Assembly (NCBI GenBank): GCA_000482765.1
Contig: AXWR01000006.1
Location: 61,817-125,816, forward strand
DNA: 64,000 nucleotides
Direction of reading: 5' to 3'
From: Meiothermus taiwanensis DSM 14542
GTDB lineage: Bacteria; Deinococcota; Deinococci; Deinococcales; Thermaceae
The notes beneath the pieces are model-generated. The model made no database searches and was not told the DNA's origin. It was given only the letters and a program-made list of their open reading frames with translations. Within the stretch, counting starts at the first letter, position 1. Each line of letters begins with the position of its first letter. Of the stretch, positions 17,415-26,282 are shown one piece after another. Made by a program: the position numbers and the translations under genes.

Positions 17415-18650
17415 CTACCCTCGGTGGGTCTTGACCACCCCGGCGGCTTCCAGCTCGCTTATCTCCTCAAAAGAAAGATTCAGGGCCGTGTGCAGCACTT
17501 CCTGGGTGTGCTCGCCCAGAAGCGGTGGGTGTCCCCGGACCCCGGCGGGGGTGCGGGAGAAGTGGGCCAGCGGGGAGCCGAGCAGGGGAAGCGAGCCCAG
17601 GGTGGGGTGCTCGACGTTCTGGACCATACCCCGGGCCTGGGCCTGGGGCTCGGCCAGCGCCTCGGCCAGATTGTTCACCGGCGTGACCGGAACCCCGGCC
17701 TGGGTGAAGCGCTCGAGCCACTCCTTGCGGGGGCGGGTGCGCAGGATGGCCTCGAGTCTGGGCAACAGCTCGGCGCGGTGGGTGACCCGGCCGGCGTTGG
17801 TCTGAAAGCGCGGGTCTTCCCACAGCTCCGGATGCCCTATGGCCTCGCAGACCCGCCGGTACTGCTCGTCGTTGCCGATGGTCAGCATAAACCAGCCGTC
17901 CGCCGCGGCAAACGCACCATAGGGGACAATCTGGGGGTGGGCGTTGCCCAGCCGCTCGGGCAGCCGGCCGGTGAGCAGGTAGCTCTGGGCCAGGTTGACC
18001 ATGGCCGAAAGCCCCACGTCGAACAAGGCCAGGTCGATGTGCTGCCCCAGCCCGCTTCTGGCCCGTTCCTGCAAGGCGGCCAGCACCGCCACCGCCCCAT
18101 ATAGCCCGGTCATCAGGTCGATCCAGGCCACCGGCACCCGCATGGGCGGGCCCTCCGGCTCCCCCGTAACCGACATGATGCCGCACAGGCCCTGCACCGC
18201 CACGTCGTAGCCGGGTTCCTGGGCACGCGGGCCGGTCTGGCCGTAGCCGGTGATGGAAAGGTAGACGAGCCCTGGGTTCAGCCGGGAGAGGCTCGGGTAG
18301 TCCAGGCCGTAGCGGGCCAGGTCGCCGGTCTTGTAGTTCTCCACCAACACATCGGCCTGCCGGGCCAGGTCTTGCACCAGCCGCTGGCCCCTGGGGTCTT
18401 TGAGGTTGACCACCAGGCTCTTCTTGCCCCGGTTGCAGGAGAGGTAGTACGCACTCTCCCCCTCGGCGGCCACCTCCCAGCCCTCGCCCCCCGGGCGTAC
18501 AAAAGGCGGGCCCCAGTGCCGGGTCTCATCCCCTTTGGGGGGTTCGATCTTCCAAACCTCGGCCCCCAGGTCGGCCAGCATCTGGGTACAGAAAGGGCCG
18601 GCCAGCACCCGGGAGAGATCGAGAATCTTGATACCGTCCAGCGCACCCAT
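17415..18650 (-). CDS. CaiB/BaiF-family (class III) CoA transferase
   Basis: 411 aa, normal length. Starts MGALDGIKILDLSRVLAGPFCTQM is the standard family opening, with LADLGAEVWKIEPP next. The catalytic Asp lies in PGYDVAVQGLCG. The C-terminal part (PVTPVNNLAEALAEPQAQARGM) is also typical. These enzymes move CoA between carboxylic acids, e.g. formyl/oxalyl, carnitine or benzylsuccinate derivatives; the substrate is not evident. ATG 18650 is chosen, since the upstream open frame lacks homology. It is divergent from galE, 40 nt apart. Confidence 0.9.
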   Translation of the reverse strand: MGALDGIKILDLSRVLAGPFCTQMLADLGAEVWKIEPPKGDETRHWGPPFVRPGGEGWEVAAEGESAYYLSCNRGKKSLVVNLKDPRGQRLVQDLARQADVLVENYKTGDLARYGLDYPSLSRLNPGLVYLSITGYGQTGPRAQEPGYDVAVQGLCGIMSVTGEPEGPPMRVPVAWIDLMTGLYGAVAVLAALQERARSGLGQHIDLALFDVGLSAMVNLAQSYLLTGRLPERLGNAHPQIVPYGAFAAADGWFMLTIGNDEQYRRVCEAIGHPELWEDPRFQTNAGRVTHRAELLPRLEAILRTRPRKEWLERFTQAGVPVTPVNNLAEALAEPQAQARGMVQNVEHPTLGSLPLLGSPLAHFSRTPAGVRGHPPLLGEHTQEVLHTALNLSFEEISELEAAGVVKTHRG

Positions 18651-18677
18651 AGTTACAGATACTAAGGCTTTTACCGG

Positions 18678-18683
18678 TAGAAT
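18678..18683 (+). promoter_or_regulatory. -10 box of galE, leaderless type
   Basis: TAGAAT at 18678-18683 ends 7 nt before ATG 18691, so transcription would begin at or next to the start codon. No Shine-Dalgarno is present. Confidence 0.45.
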
Positions 18684-18690
18684 CGGCAGC

Positions 18691-19695
18691 ATGAAGGTTC
18701 TGATTACAGGCGGAGCAGGGTATATCGGCAGCACCATCGCCCACGCACTCCTCGATACCGGCCATACCCCGGTCATCCTGGACTCGCTGGTCACCGGGCC
18801 TAGGGCCTTTACCGAGGGCAAAATTTTCTACGAGGGCGACATCGCCGACCGGGGCCTTTTAGAACGCATCTTCCGCGAGCACCCCGAGATCCACAGCACC
18901 ATCCACTGCGCCGCGCGGATTGTGGTGCCGGAGTCGGTGGAAAAGCCCTACCTCTACTACCGCGAAAACGTCTGCAAGAGCCTCGAGCTCTTCAAAAACC
19001 TGGAGGAGCTCGGCTACCCCCGGGTGGTCTTCAGCTCCTCGGCCTCCATCTACGACGCGGTGCCGGGGTTCAAGGTCACCGAGACCTCGCCGCTCAAGCC
19101 CAGCTCCCCCTACGCCCGCACCAAGTACATGATGGAGATGGTGCTGGAGGATCTCTCCAGGGCCACCCGTCTGCGCGGCATTGCCCTGCGCTACTTCAAC
19201 CCCATCGGGGCCGACCCCAGGCTGCGCTCGGGCATCCACGTGCGCGAACCCAGCCACGTGCTGGGCCGGATGGTGGACGTGGCCCTGGGCAAGCTGCCCG
19301 AGTTCACCATCACCGGCGTAAACTGGCCCACCCGCGACGGCTCGGGCATCCGCGACTACATCCACGTGTGGGATCTGGCCATGGCCCACGTCAAAGCGGT
19401 GGAGCGGTTCGACGAGGTCATCGAGAAGGTGGGCAGCCCTTACGTGGCCATCAACCTGGGCACCGGCCACGGCGTCACCGTCAAGGAGCTGGTGGCCGCC
19501 TTCGAACGGGTCTACGGGCAGCCCATCCCCAAGCGCGAGGCCCCACCCCGCCCCGGCGATGTGGCCGGGGCCTACGCCAACGCCGACCGGGCCCTGGAGC
19601 TCCTGGGCTGGAAGGCCGAACACTCGATTGACGAGGGCATCGCCAGCGCCCTGGCCTGGGGCCAGAAACGCAAAGAAATTCTGGGATACGCCTAA
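18691..19695 (+). CDS. galE: UDP-glucose 4-epimerase
   Basis: 334 aa, normal for GalE. NAD-binding GGAGYIGS at the N-terminus, catalytic Ser in SSSASIYD and Tyr/Lys in SPYARTKYMMEM, then ALRYFNPIGADP, the sugar-binding region, and RDGSGIRDYIHVWDLAMAH. It interconverts UDP-glucose and UDP-galactose for glycolipid and polysaccharide synthesis; the GT28-type enzyme in this window could use such a donor. The short-chain dehydrogenase family has other sugar epimerases, but the motif set fits GalE best. Confidence 0.88.
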   Translation: MKVLITGGAGYIGSTIAHALLDTGHTPVILDSLVTGPRAFTEGKIFYEGDIADRGLLERIFREHPEIHSTIHCAARIVVPESVEKPYLYYRENVCKSLELFKNLEELGYPRVVFSSSASIYDAVPGFKVTETSPLKPSSPYARTKYMMEMVLEDLSRATRLRGIALRYFNPIGADPRLRSGIHVREPSHVLGRMVDVALGKLPEFTITGVNWPTRDGSGIRDYIHVWDLAMAHVKAVERFDEVIEKVGSPYVAINLGTGHGVTVKELVAAFERVYGQPIPKREAPPRPGDVAGAYANADRALELLGWKAEHSIDEGIASALAWGQKRKEILGYA

Positions 19696-19702
19696 CCCAT
19701 GC

Positions 19703-20245
19703 TTATGGGCTTTCCAGGGCCAGAGCGTTGAACAGATCGAACAGCAACAACCAGGCCCCCTGCAAGGCGATGGCCCACCCGGCCCCCTGGCTGCGGGGGT
19801 CGGGCTGTAGGGCCAGCGCGACGCCACCGGCGATGTAAAGCAGATCGAGACCGGCATTGATATACAGCAGGTTGCGTAGCTGGCTTTTTTCGGGCTCAGG
19901 CCCTAGCAGCCCCACCAGGGCAATCCCGGAGTTCACCGCCGCCCAGACCGAGTGGGTGAGCCAGAACGAGCGCTGCCAGGGGTCCTCGCTCGTAAGCCCA
20001 ACGATGGAGCCCACCAGGCTCCAGGGCACGCTCCAGGCCAGAAGCCGGGCGGAGATCGCCAGACCCCGGTAGCCCTCCGGGGCCGGGCCAAAGAGCAGCC
20101 GATCCCAGGGGGGTCGTTCGGGTTGCAGGCCCGGCTGCTGGGTCTCTGCCGCATAGGCCATTCCCACCGAAAAGGGGTTTTGCGCCTGGGCCAGCCCCAG
20201 AAAGGCAAAGCAGGCCAAGAGTAAAAACCAGGGGCCTCTGCGCAT
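19703..20245 (-). CDS. Hypothetical membrane protein with signal peptide
   Basis: 180 aa. The signal peptide [22 protein letters not shown] is followed by a soluble stretch and about four hydrophobic segments ([70 protein letters not shown]). The alternation of Asn/Asp within membrane helices resembles a small uncharacterised family of membrane proteins in Bacteroidetes and Deinococcota. Function unknown. It lies 17 nt downstream of glcD on the same strand. Confidence 0.65.
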   Translation of the reverse strand: MRRGPWFLLLACFAFLGLAQAQNPFSVGMAYAAETQQPGLQPERPPWDRLLFGPAPEGYRGLAISARLLAWSVPWSLVGSIVGLTSEDPWQRSFWLTHSVWAAVNSGIALVGLLGPEPEKSQLRNLLYINAGLDLLYIAGGVALALQPDPRSQGAGWAIALQGAWLLLFDLFNALALESP

Positions 20246-20262
20246 GCCTCCAGCTTCGCCGC

Positions 20263-21690
20263 TCAGTCTTCTGGCGAGTGGGGCTCGGGCAACACTTTGC
20301 CAGGATTCAAGCGGTTGTGCGGGTCGAAGGCGGCCTTGACCCGCCGCAGGGCCCCCAGGGTCCCGGGGTCTACCGCTTCGCGCATAAAGTCGCGCTTCAT
20401 GAGGCCGATGCCGTGCTCACCGGAGAGCACACCCCCGTGCCGCAAGGCCACCCGGGCGATCTCGTGCAGGAGTTCCCAGACCTTCTCCTCGGAGTCCACC
20501 CTGGGGTCGAAGAGGACGTTGGGGTGCAGGTTGCCGTCGCCGATGTGTCCAAACTGCACCACCTGCAGGCCGTACTGCCGGCCCAGCGCCTCGATGGCCC
20601 GCACCACCGCGGGCAGGCTCGAGCGCGGTACGGCTATATCCTCGTTCAGACGCTTGGGCTTGATGGCGCCAATCGCCGGCGAGACCGAGCGGCGGGCTTT
20701 CCAGAGCACTTCGCTCTCGGCGGAATCCTGGGCCACCCGCACGCCAGCCCCGTGCTTCTGGCAGGCCTCGGCCACCCACGCCAGCTCCTCCTCCACCACG
20801 ATGGGATCGTCGCCGTCGGTGTCCACCAGCAGAATGGCCGCGGCCTCGCGGGGCAGGCCCAGCCTCAGGTAGTCTTCCACCGCGTTGATGCAGCCGTTGT
20901 CCATGAACTCGAGCTTGCTCGGCACCGCCCCCGCCGCAATGGCTTCCGAGACCGCTTCGGCGGCCTGCCCCACCTCACCAAAGATGGCCATCAGGGTGCG
21001 GGTGTAGCGGGGGATGGGCTCCAAGCGCAGCCGGGCCTCGGTGATCAGGCCCAGCGTCCCCTCGGAGCCCACCAGCAGGCCCGCCAGGTCGTAGGCCTTG
21101 CGCTCCAGGCGGTGCACCTGGCCGGCAAAGTCTACGAACTCGAGGGCCTCCACATAATCCCCGGTCACCCCCCACTTGAAGCACAGGGGTCCCCCGGCGT
21201 TCTCGGCCAGGTTGCCCCCGATGGTGCTGGTGCGAAGCGAGGCCGGATCGGGGGGGTACCAAAGGCCATAGGGCCGGGCCTGCTCGGTAATCTGCTGGGT
21301 GACCACCCCCGGCTGCACGGTGGCGGTGCGGGCCTGGGGGTCAATCGAGAGCCCGGTCATGCGGGTAAAGGAGAGCACAATGGATTCCTGAATGGGCACC
21401 GCCCCCCCCGAGAGCCCGCTGGCCGCCCCCCGGGCCACAATGGGCAGCCCCACCCGCTGGGCGAAGCGCACCACCTCCACCACATCGGCGGTATGGGTGG
21501 GCAGCACCACCAGGGCCGGGGTTACGCCCATGGCGATGCCGTCGTAGGAGTAGTTGCGCCGCTGGGCGAGCTCGAGCAGCACCTTCTCCCGGCCCAGCCG
21601 CTCCTGCAACTCCTGGATGGACCGGGCAGGCTGGGTGTAGGTGGGGCGGGGCGAGGACTTGAAGGGCTTTTTCCCCAGGTTTAAGTTCAC
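20263..21690 (-). CDS. glcD: Glycolate/D-lactate oxidase FAD subunit
   Basis: 475 aa. A PCMH-type FAD domain is seen at [17 protein letters not shown] and [18 protein letters not shown], with [14 protein letters not shown]. The C-terminal oxidase domain contains [16 protein letters not shown] and [13 protein letters not shown] with the conserved catalytic and metal-binding His/Glu residues. GlcD oxidises glycolate to glyoxylate; in most bacteria it works with GlcE and GlcF, which are not visible here, so a D-lactate or 2-hydroxyacid dehydrogenase role is possible. Confidence 0.85.
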   Translation of the reverse strand: MNLNLGKKPFKSSPRPTYTQPARSIQELQERLGREKVLLELAQRRNYSYDGIAMGVTPALVVLPTHTADVVEVVRFAQRVGLPIVARGAASGLSGGAVPIQESIVLSFTRMTGLSIDPQARTATVQPGVVTQQITEQARPYGLWYPPDPASLRTSTIGGNLAENAGGPLCFKWGVTGDYVEALEFVDFAGQVHRLERKAYDLAGLLVGSEGTLGLITEARLRLEPIPRYTRTLMAIFGEVGQAAEAVSEAIAAGAVPSKLEFMDNGCINAVEDYLRLGLPREAAAILLVDTDGDDPIVVEEELAWVAEACQKHGAGVRVAQDSAESEVLWKARRSVSPAIGAIKPKRLNEDIAVPRSSLPAVVRAIEALGRQYGLQVVQFGHIGDGNLHPNVLFDPRVDSEEKVWELLHEIARVALRHGGVLSGEHGIGLMKRDFMREAVDPGTLGALRRVKAAFDPHNRLNPGKVLPEPHSPED

Positions 21691-21713
21691 GCTTATAGCT
21701 TATCAAGCTGGCC

Positions 21714-22211
21714 TCAGGGGCAGTTATCGATCACCGGAATACCGGGAAACACCAGCCGGGCCGCACTGCCGTTGGTTGCAAAGACGGTGAGCTCGAGGCG
21801 GGTGGCCCCAATCTGGCGGGGCTGGGGCACCGGGGTGACTACAATGCTCTGCGGCGCCAGGCTCAAGGGGGCGGTGCCCGGGCTCAAAACCCAGTTCACC
21901 GTAATGCGGTTGTTCTGGTTGGTGTAACCGCCGCTGTCGCGGTTCATGCTGAGGGTGTGGGTGGCCTGGCCGGTCGCCTCGCCCACCAACCTTGAATCCC
22001 AGCGGGCCATCCGGGCAAAGTCGTTGTAGCGGAAGCTGTAGGTGAGGGTGGTGGGTTTGTTGTCGCAGATGTACGAGCGCCCGCTGACATCGCGGAAGTT
22101 GCTCTCGTAGCGCAGGTCGGAGATGAATAGCGCGTCGGAGGGATTGGTGCCGATGGGGATGCAGCCTGCCAGGGCCGTTGCCAGCATAGAAGCCAGGAAC
22201 CATCTTTTCAT
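21714..22211 (-). CDS. Hypothetical lipoprotein
   Basis: 165 aa. MKRWFLASMLATALAGC ends in a lipobox with Cys17 as the lipidated residue. The mature part is beta-rich (TLTYSFRYNDFARM, ITVNWVLSPGTAPL, TRLELTVFATNGSAARLVF) and has one further Cys pair (YICDN and the C-terminal DNCP) that could form a disulfide. No family recognised. It stands alone upstream of glcD on the same strand, 23 nt apart. Confidence 0.65.
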   Translation of the reverse strand: MKRWFLASMLATALAGCIPIGTNPSDALFISDLRYESNFRDVSGRSYICDNKPTTLTYSFRYNDFARMARWDSRLVGEATGQATHTLSMNRDSGGYTNQNNRITVNWVLSPGTAPLSLAPQSIVVTPVPQPRQIGATRLELTVFATNGSAARLVFPGIPVIDNCP

Positions 22212-22326
22212 GATTGAATCTTGGCTTAAGCGCCTCCCACGCGCATAAGGGCAGCCTAAATAGGGGTTTAGTTTGGTGGCCCGGACAGCAAAATCTAAAG
22301 TCTGGCTAAAGATAGACTATCCCGGT

Positions 22327-22785
22327 ATGAACCACTGGCTGCTCAAGTCCGAACCCGCGGTGTTTAGCATCGACGACCTGGAAAAGCAAAAAACCACCCT
22401 CTGGGACGGGGTGCGCAACTACCAGGCGCGCAACTTCCTAAAAGCTATGCAGGTGGGAGACCTGGCTTTTTTCTATCACTCCAGCACCGAGCCGCCCGGT
22501 ATTGTGGGGCTGTGCCGGGTGCTCGAGACGGGCCTTGTGGATCCCAGCCAGTTCGACCCAAACTCGCCCTATTTCGACCCCAGGAGCTCCGCCGAAAATC
22601 CGCGCTGGTGGACGGTGCGGGTGGGTTTCGTGGAGAAGTTCAAGTGCCCGCTCACACTGGATCTCCTACGGAAAAACTTTAGCCCCGACGAGCTTATTTT
22701 GCTTCGCCGGGGCAACCGATTGTCGGTCATGCCGGTGGCAGCCGAGGTCGCAGAGAGGATTACTGCGATGAGAGCGTCCCAATAA
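22327..22785 (+). CDS. EVE-domain protein
   Basis: 152 aa, exactly one EVE (PUA-like) domain: MNHWLLKSEPAVFSIDDL, then TTLWDGVRNYQARNFLKAM, VGDLAFFYHSS, GIVGLCRVLETG and WWTVRVGFVEKF. EVE proteins bind modified bases in DNA or RNA; free-standing bacterial members have no assigned task. ATG 22327 begins the family's standard opening. The 3' end overlaps the convergent pilC gene by 26 nt. Confidence 0.88.
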   Translation: MNHWLLKSEPAVFSIDDLEKQKTTLWDGVRNYQARNFLKAMQVGDLAFFYHSSTEPPGIVGLCRVLETGLVDPSQFDPNSPYFDPRSSAENPRWWTVRVGFVEKFKCPLTLDLLRKNFSPDELILLRRGNRLSVMPVAAEVAERITAMRASQ

Positions 22786-23980
22786 TTTTGAAGAGCGGCA
22801 GGAACATCCCGGCCACAATCACGCCCACGACCAGGCCCAGGAAGATAATCATCAGGGGCTCGATGGCTGCTGTGAGCGCGCTGACAGCTTCGTCCACCTC
22901 GCGCTCGTAGAAGTCCGCGATTTTTTGCAACATGGTATCCAGGGCACCGGTCTCTTCCCCAATGGCAATCATCGAGCTGACCATGGGAGGGAAGACCTGC
23001 GGGTGGGCCTGGATGGTGGTGAAGACCGGCTCGCCGGCCTGAATGGCGATTTTGGTCTGCTCGAGGATATCTTCCACAATGGCGTTGCCCGCTGTGCCTT
23101 TGGTGATGTCGAGGGCCTCCACGATGTTTACGCCGCTCGAGATCAGCAGGCCAAAGGTGCGGGAAAAGCGGGCCAGGGCGCTTTTTTTCATCAGGTTGCC
23201 AAATACTGGCAGCTTGAGCTTGATCTGGTCGATCTGGTGCCGGCCTTTGTCGGTTCGGTAGTAGGATCGGTAAGCAAAGTACAGCGCCACCGCCATTAAG
23301 GCGATAAAGATAGTGCTCTGGCGCAAAAAGTCGGAGATGCCCATCAGGGCCCGGGTCAGGAGCGGCAGCTCGGAGCCCAGGCCGGTCAGAATCTGGGCGA
23401 ACTGCGGCACAATGCCAGTCAGAAGGAAGTAGGTCACCCCGATGGCAAACACAAATACGATGGCTGGGTAGGTCATGGCCGAGCGTATTTTTCCGCGCAG
23501 GGCCAGCTCGTTTTCCAGGAAGGTGGCTAACCTGTCCAGAATGGCATCCAGCGTACCCGAGGTCTCGCCGGCCCGCACCAGGTTGATGTAAAGGCGGGTA
23601 AACAAACTGTGCTTGCTCAGGGCCTCGCTGAAATTGGCCCCCCCCTCCACCTCAGTGCGGATTTCTTTGAGAATGCTCTGGAATTTTTTCTTTTCGGTTT
23701 GCCGTTCCAGAATAGCCAGGGCCTGCACAATGGGCAGACCGGCGTTGAGCATGGTGGCGAGCTGGCGGCTGAAGATGGCCAGATCCTTAAGCCCCGGCTT
23801 GGGATCCAGCCCTGGCAGCTTAATCTCGGCCTGCAGGCCCTTACCAGGCTCCTTGATCTCGGCGATGAACAGACCTTTTTCGCGCAAATTGCGGGCTGCT
23901 GTGCGGATGTCATCGGCTTCGATGACGGCATTGATCAACCGCCCTTGGCGATCCCTGGCCTTGTATTGATAGGTTGGCAT
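22760..23980 (-). CDS. pilC: Type IV pilus inner-membrane platform protein PilC
   Basis: 406 aa, the usual PilC/GspF length. The opening MPTYQYKARDRQGRL is standard, followed by two T2SSF domains (about 65-190 and 270-390) and three membrane segments (AIVFVFAIGVTYFLLTG, IFIALMAVALYFAY, LMIIFLGLVVGVIVAGMFLPLF). It forms the inner-membrane base of the type IV pilus, needed for DNA uptake and twitching in Thermus relatives. No other pilus gene is in the window, so pilC is solitary here. Confidence 0.93.
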   Translation of the reverse strand: MPTYQYKARDRQGRLINAVIEADDIRTAARNLREKGLFIAEIKEPGKGLQAEIKLPGLDPKPGLKDLAIFSRQLATMLNAGLPIVQALAILERQTEKKKFQSILKEIRTEVEGGANFSEALSKHSLFTRLYINLVRAGETSGTLDAILDRLATFLENELALRGKIRSAMTYPAIVFVFAIGVTYFLLTGIVPQFAQILTGLGSELPLLTRALMGISDFLRQSTIFIALMAVALYFAYRSYYRTDKGRHQIDQIKLKLPVFGNLMKKSALARFSRTFGLLISSGVNIVEALDITKGTAGNAIVEDILEQTKIAIQAGEPVFTTIQAHPQVFPPMVSSMIAIGEETGALDTMLQKIADFYEREVDEAVSALTAAIEPLMIIFLGLVVGVIVAGMFLPLFKIIGTLSSQ

Positions 23981-23989
23981 ACTGGGCCT

Positions 23990-23995
23990 AGTATA
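23990..23995 (-). promoter_or_regulatory. -10 box of pilC, leaderless type
   Basis: TATACT on the minus strand at 23995-23990 ends 9 nt before ATG 23980. No Shine-Dalgarno is present, so a leaderless transcript is likely. Confidence 0.5.
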
Positions 23996-24070
23996 GCCTT
24001 TGCGGGGCCGGAGGAAGGTGAATTAACCACATCCCCTGTGGTGCCTGGTGTTACACATAGCGTCTCTAGT

Positions 24071-24595
24071 ATGGATCTGCAGCAACTTAAAGCCCAGCTT
24101 CTAGCGGTTTTGTTTGCGGCCGGGCGGCCGCTTTCCCTGCAGGATCTGAGCCCGCTGGGGAGCGAGGAGGCCCTAACCCGGGCGGTGGTGGCCCTCGAGC
24201 GCGATCTGGCCGATGGGCACCTAGGAGTACAGCTCGAGCGGGTGGCTGGTGGGTGGCGCCTGGTGGTACACCCCCTACACCTGGGCGCGGTTGAGCAGGT
24301 GTTGCGCCCCAACCCGCCGCGAATCTCCAAGGCTGCGCTGGAAGTGCTGGCCTTGATTGCTTACCAGCAGCCCCTGACCAGGGCCGAGCTGGAAGCCTTG
24401 CGCGGCAAGAGTGTGGAGGGGGTGCTCGAGGGCCTGCTGGAACGGGAGCTGGTGCGGGTGGTGGGGGAGAAAGAGGCCATCGGGCGACCCAAGCTGTATG
24501 GAACCACCGACCGGTTTCTGGAGCTTTTCGGGCTGGAAAGCCTGGCCGACCTGCCCCCGCTGGGGGAAGGCCCGGTGCTGCTGCTGCGCAGCTAG
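24071..24595 (+). CDS. scpB: Chromosome segregation and condensation protein ScpB
   Basis: 174 aa. Two winged-helix domains: LKAQLLAVLFAAGRPLSL in the first and RISKAALEVLALIAYQQPLTRAELEALRG in the second, followed by the diagnostic GRPKLYGTTDRFLELFGL. ScpB forms the SMC-ScpA-ScpB condensin complex. scpA is not directly upstream: the previous gene is divergent pilC. ATG 24071 begins the family's usual N-terminus (MDLQQLKAQL). Confidence 0.93.
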   Translation: MDLQQLKAQLLAVLFAAGRPLSLQDLSPLGSEEALTRAVVALERDLADGHLGVQLERVAGGWRLVVHPLHLGAVEQVLRPNPPRISKAALEVLALIAYQQPLTRAELEALRGKSVEGVLEGLLERELVRVVGEKEAIGRPKLYGTTDRFLELFGLESLADLPPLGEGPVLLLRS

Positions 24596-24684
24596 GGTAT
24601 TGGTTCGCGGCAAAACTGCGGACTTTTACCGGCCCGTTATAATGCCGCAGGTAGGGCTTAGGCCCTGAGGGAGGCTTTTTTGCT

Positions 24685-25419
24685 GTGACGCTTCGGGTAG
24701 ATTTGATTCCCAGTCCCCCGTATCCCCAGCCGGTGCTTGTGGTGGATGTTTTTTTTGGCAGTCTGGTGGGTGCGTTGCTATCGGCCGGTGCCCGGGAGGT
24801 CTGGGTTGTCAAAAGTGTGCGAGCAGCGCGTCTGCTGGCTGAAGGTGGTGCGCTGCTTTTGGGTGAACAGGAGGGGGTTCCACCAGAGGGCTTTCACGGG
24901 GGACTCTCGCTGCAGGCTTTGCCGGGGCTTCAGGTGGAGGGAAAAACCTGTGTGTTGCTGGCCCCGCCGTTGGCCGAGTCGCTGGAGCGGATGCCGTTGG
25001 AAACAGGGCTGGCCTACTTCCGCAACGCTAAAGCGGTGGTGGCCCAGGCCCTCGAGCGCAAGATTGATACGGTGGTCGCGGCCATCCAGGGCCGGCTCGA
25101 GCCCAGTCTGGCTAACACGGTGGCCGCCGGCTTTATAGCCAAACGCCTGTACCAGGCCCTGGGTAAGGTGGGGGTCTTGCGGGAGGGCGCGCACCTGGCC
25201 ACGGCCCTGCTGAGATCCTTCCCGGATCCGCAAGAGTCGCTTTTCCAGTCCGAGATGGGTAGGCAGCTTTATCTTTTGGGGCGCAGCGAAGAGCTGGCCC
25301 TGGCCAGCCTGGTGAGCGCGGAAGGGGTGGTGCCGAGGCTGAAACAGGTGCGCGTGCTCGAAGCGAAGGTCTACGGTCTGACCAAGGATAGGTTTGGGTT
25401 TTGTTTCCAGGCGGGGTAG
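24685..25419 (+). CDS. Divergent ComB (phosphosulfolactate phosphatase) paralogue
   Basis: 244 aa, the same length as ComB at 30696-31430 and alignable throughout: LRVDLIP vs LRADLVP, VLVVDVFFGSLV vs [29 protein letters not shown] vs [26 protein letters not shown] vs YPDPLEPL and a similar C-terminus. The residues most conserved in ComB are replaced: IRATTT became FFGSLV, DYGNSP became HGGLSL, and TTNGTR and GLDDVYTAG are gone. It is probably not a phosphatase. GTG start with GGGAGG 9 nt upstream. It is followed after 2 nt by the WecG/TagA gene. Confidence 0.75.
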   Translation: MTLRVDLIPSPPYPQPVLVVDVFFGSLVGALLSAGAREVWVVKSVRAARLLAEGGALLLGEQEGVPPEGFHGGLSLQALPGLQVEGKTCVLLAPPLAESLERMPLETGLAYFRNAKAVVAQALERKIDTVVAAIQGRLEPSLANTVAAGFIAKRLYQALGKVGVLREGAHLATALLRSFPDPQESLFQSEMGRQLYLLGRSEELALASLVSAEGVVPRLKQVRVLEAKVYGLTKDRFGFCFQAG

Positions 25420-25421
25420 GG

Positions 25422-26165
25422 ATGCAGCGGGTAGAGATCCTGGGAACGCCGGTGGATCTGGTTGACCTCGAGCAGACTCTGGACTGGATCGAAAACCGCA
25501 TAGCCCAGCCGGGCCCCCATTGCGCCCAGATCATCACCACCAACCCGGAGGCGGTGGTGCGGGCCCAGGCCGAGCCGGCCCTCCAGCAAGCCCTGCGGGA
25601 GTGCGAGCTGATCACGGCGGATGGGGTTGGGATTGTCTGGGCTGTGCGCCTGCTCACCGGACACCGCCTGCGCGACCGGGTGCCCGGTTCAGAGATTCTG
25701 CCAGCGGTTTTTGAGCGCTTTGGCTCGAGGTTGCGGGTCTACTTTCTGGGGGCAGCCCCCGGCGTAGCCGGCCGGGCCGCCCAAAACGCCCGGGCCCGCT
25801 GGGGCATCCAGGTGTGTGGGGTTCAGGACGGCTATTTTTCCGATGAAGAGGCGGTGCTGGAGGCCATCCGGCAGGCCCAGCCCGACCTCTTGGTGGTGGG
25901 GATGGGGGAGCGGCAGGATACCTTTATTCATCGCAACAAGGCCCGCCTGGCGGCCAAGGTCGCTATCGGCGTGGGGGGCATGATCGATGTGCTGGCCGGG
26001 GAGGTCAAGCGGGCGCCGCTCTGGGCCCAGCGGCTCAAGATCGAGTGGTTGGTGCGAATTGCCCTGGATCGACGGCGCTGGGGGCGCTTCCCAAGGCTGC
26101 TGCATTTCGTGCGCCTGGTGTTGCTGGAAAAGCGATCAAAGACTTTGAAAAACAGGGGCGGGTGA
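25422..26165 (+). CDS. WecG/TagA/CpsF-family glycosyltransferase
   Basis: 247 aa. Family motifs in order: QIITTNPEAVVRA, LITADGVGIVWAVRLL with the catalytic-type Asp, VYFLGAAPGVA, PDLLVVGMGERQDTFI, VGGMIDVLAGEVKRAP, then a basic C-terminal segment (WLVRIALDRRRWGRFPRL) that docks to the membrane. The family transfers N-acetylmannosamine (or its acid) from UDP to an undecaprenyl-linked GlcNAc. A role in cell-wall polymer or surface polysaccharide synthesis fits. It starts 2 nt after the ComB paralogue and ends directly in repeat copy B. Confidence 0.88.
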   Translation: MQRVEILGTPVDLVDLEQTLDWIENRIAQPGPHCAQIITTNPEAVVRAQAEPALQQALRECELITADGVGIVWAVRLLTGHRLRDRVPGSEILPAVFERFGSRLRVYFLGAAPGVAGRAAQNARARWGIQVCGVQDGYFSDEEAVLEAIRQAQPDLLVVGMGERQDTFIHRNKARLAAKVAIGVGGMIDVLAGEVKRAPLWAQRLKIEWLVRIALDRRRWGRFPRLLHFVRLVLLEKRSKTLKNRGG

Positions 26166-26280
26166 TACCGGATTCAAAAAGATAATCTGCAAACAAAAAA
26201 CATTCAGAGGCTATCTTTTTGAATCCTAGAGGACTCCCTTCCAAGGGGCAGTATCGCCCTCCGGCGCCGAACTAACCAAG
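26166..26280 (+). repeat. Palindromic repeat element, copy B
   Basis: Arms GGATTCAAAAAGATA (26170-26184) and TATCTTTTTGAATCC (26212-26226), 15 bp perfect, with a 27-nt loop. The 3' flank TAGAGGACTCCCTTCC and the segment CCTCCGGCGCCGAACTAACC resemble those of the other copies. The element begins immediately behind the TGA of the WecG gene. No coding capacity. Confidence 0.8.
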
Positions 26281-26282
26281 TC

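Noticed and set aside
24654..24680. AGGGC-TTA-GGCCCT hairpin with TTTTTT nearby, upstream of the ComB paralogue, as a terminator of scpB
   Set aside because: The T-tract is 10 nt away from the stem and directly before the ribosome-binding region, so the arrangement does not fit an intrinsic terminator.
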